Source: an uncultured Anaerolineaceae bacterium (lineage in GTDB: Bacteria; Chloroflexota; Anaerolineae; Anaerolineales; Anaerolineaceae). Taken from it: a stretch of DNA of 12,422 nt. The stretch spans positions 1 through 12,422 of the forward strand of contig CALDSL010000160.1 in assembly GCA_937920255.1 (NCBI GenBank), in the 5' to 3' direction. The notes under the pieces were generated by a model. That model ran no database searches and was not told the origin of the DNA. It saw only the letters and a program-made list of their open reading frames with translations. How positions within the stretch are numbered: the first letter of the stretch is position 1; the number at the start of each line of letters is the position of its first letter. Positions 12,410 to 12,422 of this stretch are shown here, in pieces. A program made the position numbers and the translations under genes.

Positions 12410-12422
12410 AAGAGAATATGTG

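Noticed and set aside
1..12422. CRISPR array, prophage, insertion sequence or toxin-antitoxin module
   Set aside because: No regularly spaced direct repeats, no transposase, integrase or phage genes, and no paired small genes of that type. The tRNA at 9703 has no duplicate of its 3' end nearby that would mark an integration site.

Overview
The window looks like ordinary chromosome of an environmental bacterium, most likely a member of the Chloroflexota (class Anaerolineae or a close relative). GC is fairly high (about 60 % by eye). The lineage guess rests on gene content: a proline/alanine-linker lipoprotein with an NBR1-type Ig-like domain, a TPR protein with a SARP-type DNA-binding domain plus BTAD, a bifunctional SIS-type phosphoglucose/phosphomannose isomerase, an MshA-like GT4 glycosyltransferase and a DinB polymerase. 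No single marker proves it. I see no phage, transposase, CRISPR array or toxin-antitoxin pair.

Left part (1-1600). The window opens inside an AI-2E family membrane transporter. It is followed by a small 62-residue protein with its own promoter and a strong intrinsic terminator. A second, oppositely oriented terminator lies directly beside the first and serves the minus-strand gene that converges on it. A third, unexplained hairpin follows.

Regulatory part (1595-5100). Two minus-strand genes, an 84-residue unknown protein and a large TPR/SARP-BTAD regulator, lie divergent from a lipoprotein gene across a 147-bp AT-rich spacer. The lipoprotein gene ends at a palindrome (AGAGACGCG...CGCGTCTCT). 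A near copy lies about 70 bp downstream, which suggests a dispersed REP-like repeat.

Sugar-phosphate and repair part (5340-8278). A phosphoglucose/phosphomannose isomerase, DNA polymerase IV and a polytopic membrane protein lie head to tail with gaps of 28 and 10 bp, probably one operon. They meet a minus-strand GT4 glycosyltransferase at an 11-bp hairpin in the convergent gap.

Right part (9665-12422). A tRNA-Thr(CGU) with a well-formed promoter is divergent from the glycosyltransferase. It is followed by a tight three-gene run: uridine kinase, a VTT/DedA-like membrane protein and an M20 metallopeptidase (gaps 4 and 14 bp).

No clear new system stands out. The best leads are the paired palindromes at 5124-5223, the promoters that place transcription starts at or within about 8 nt of the start codon (three genes), the regulator with its small neighbour and divergent lipoprotein, and the two small conserved-looking unknown proteins.
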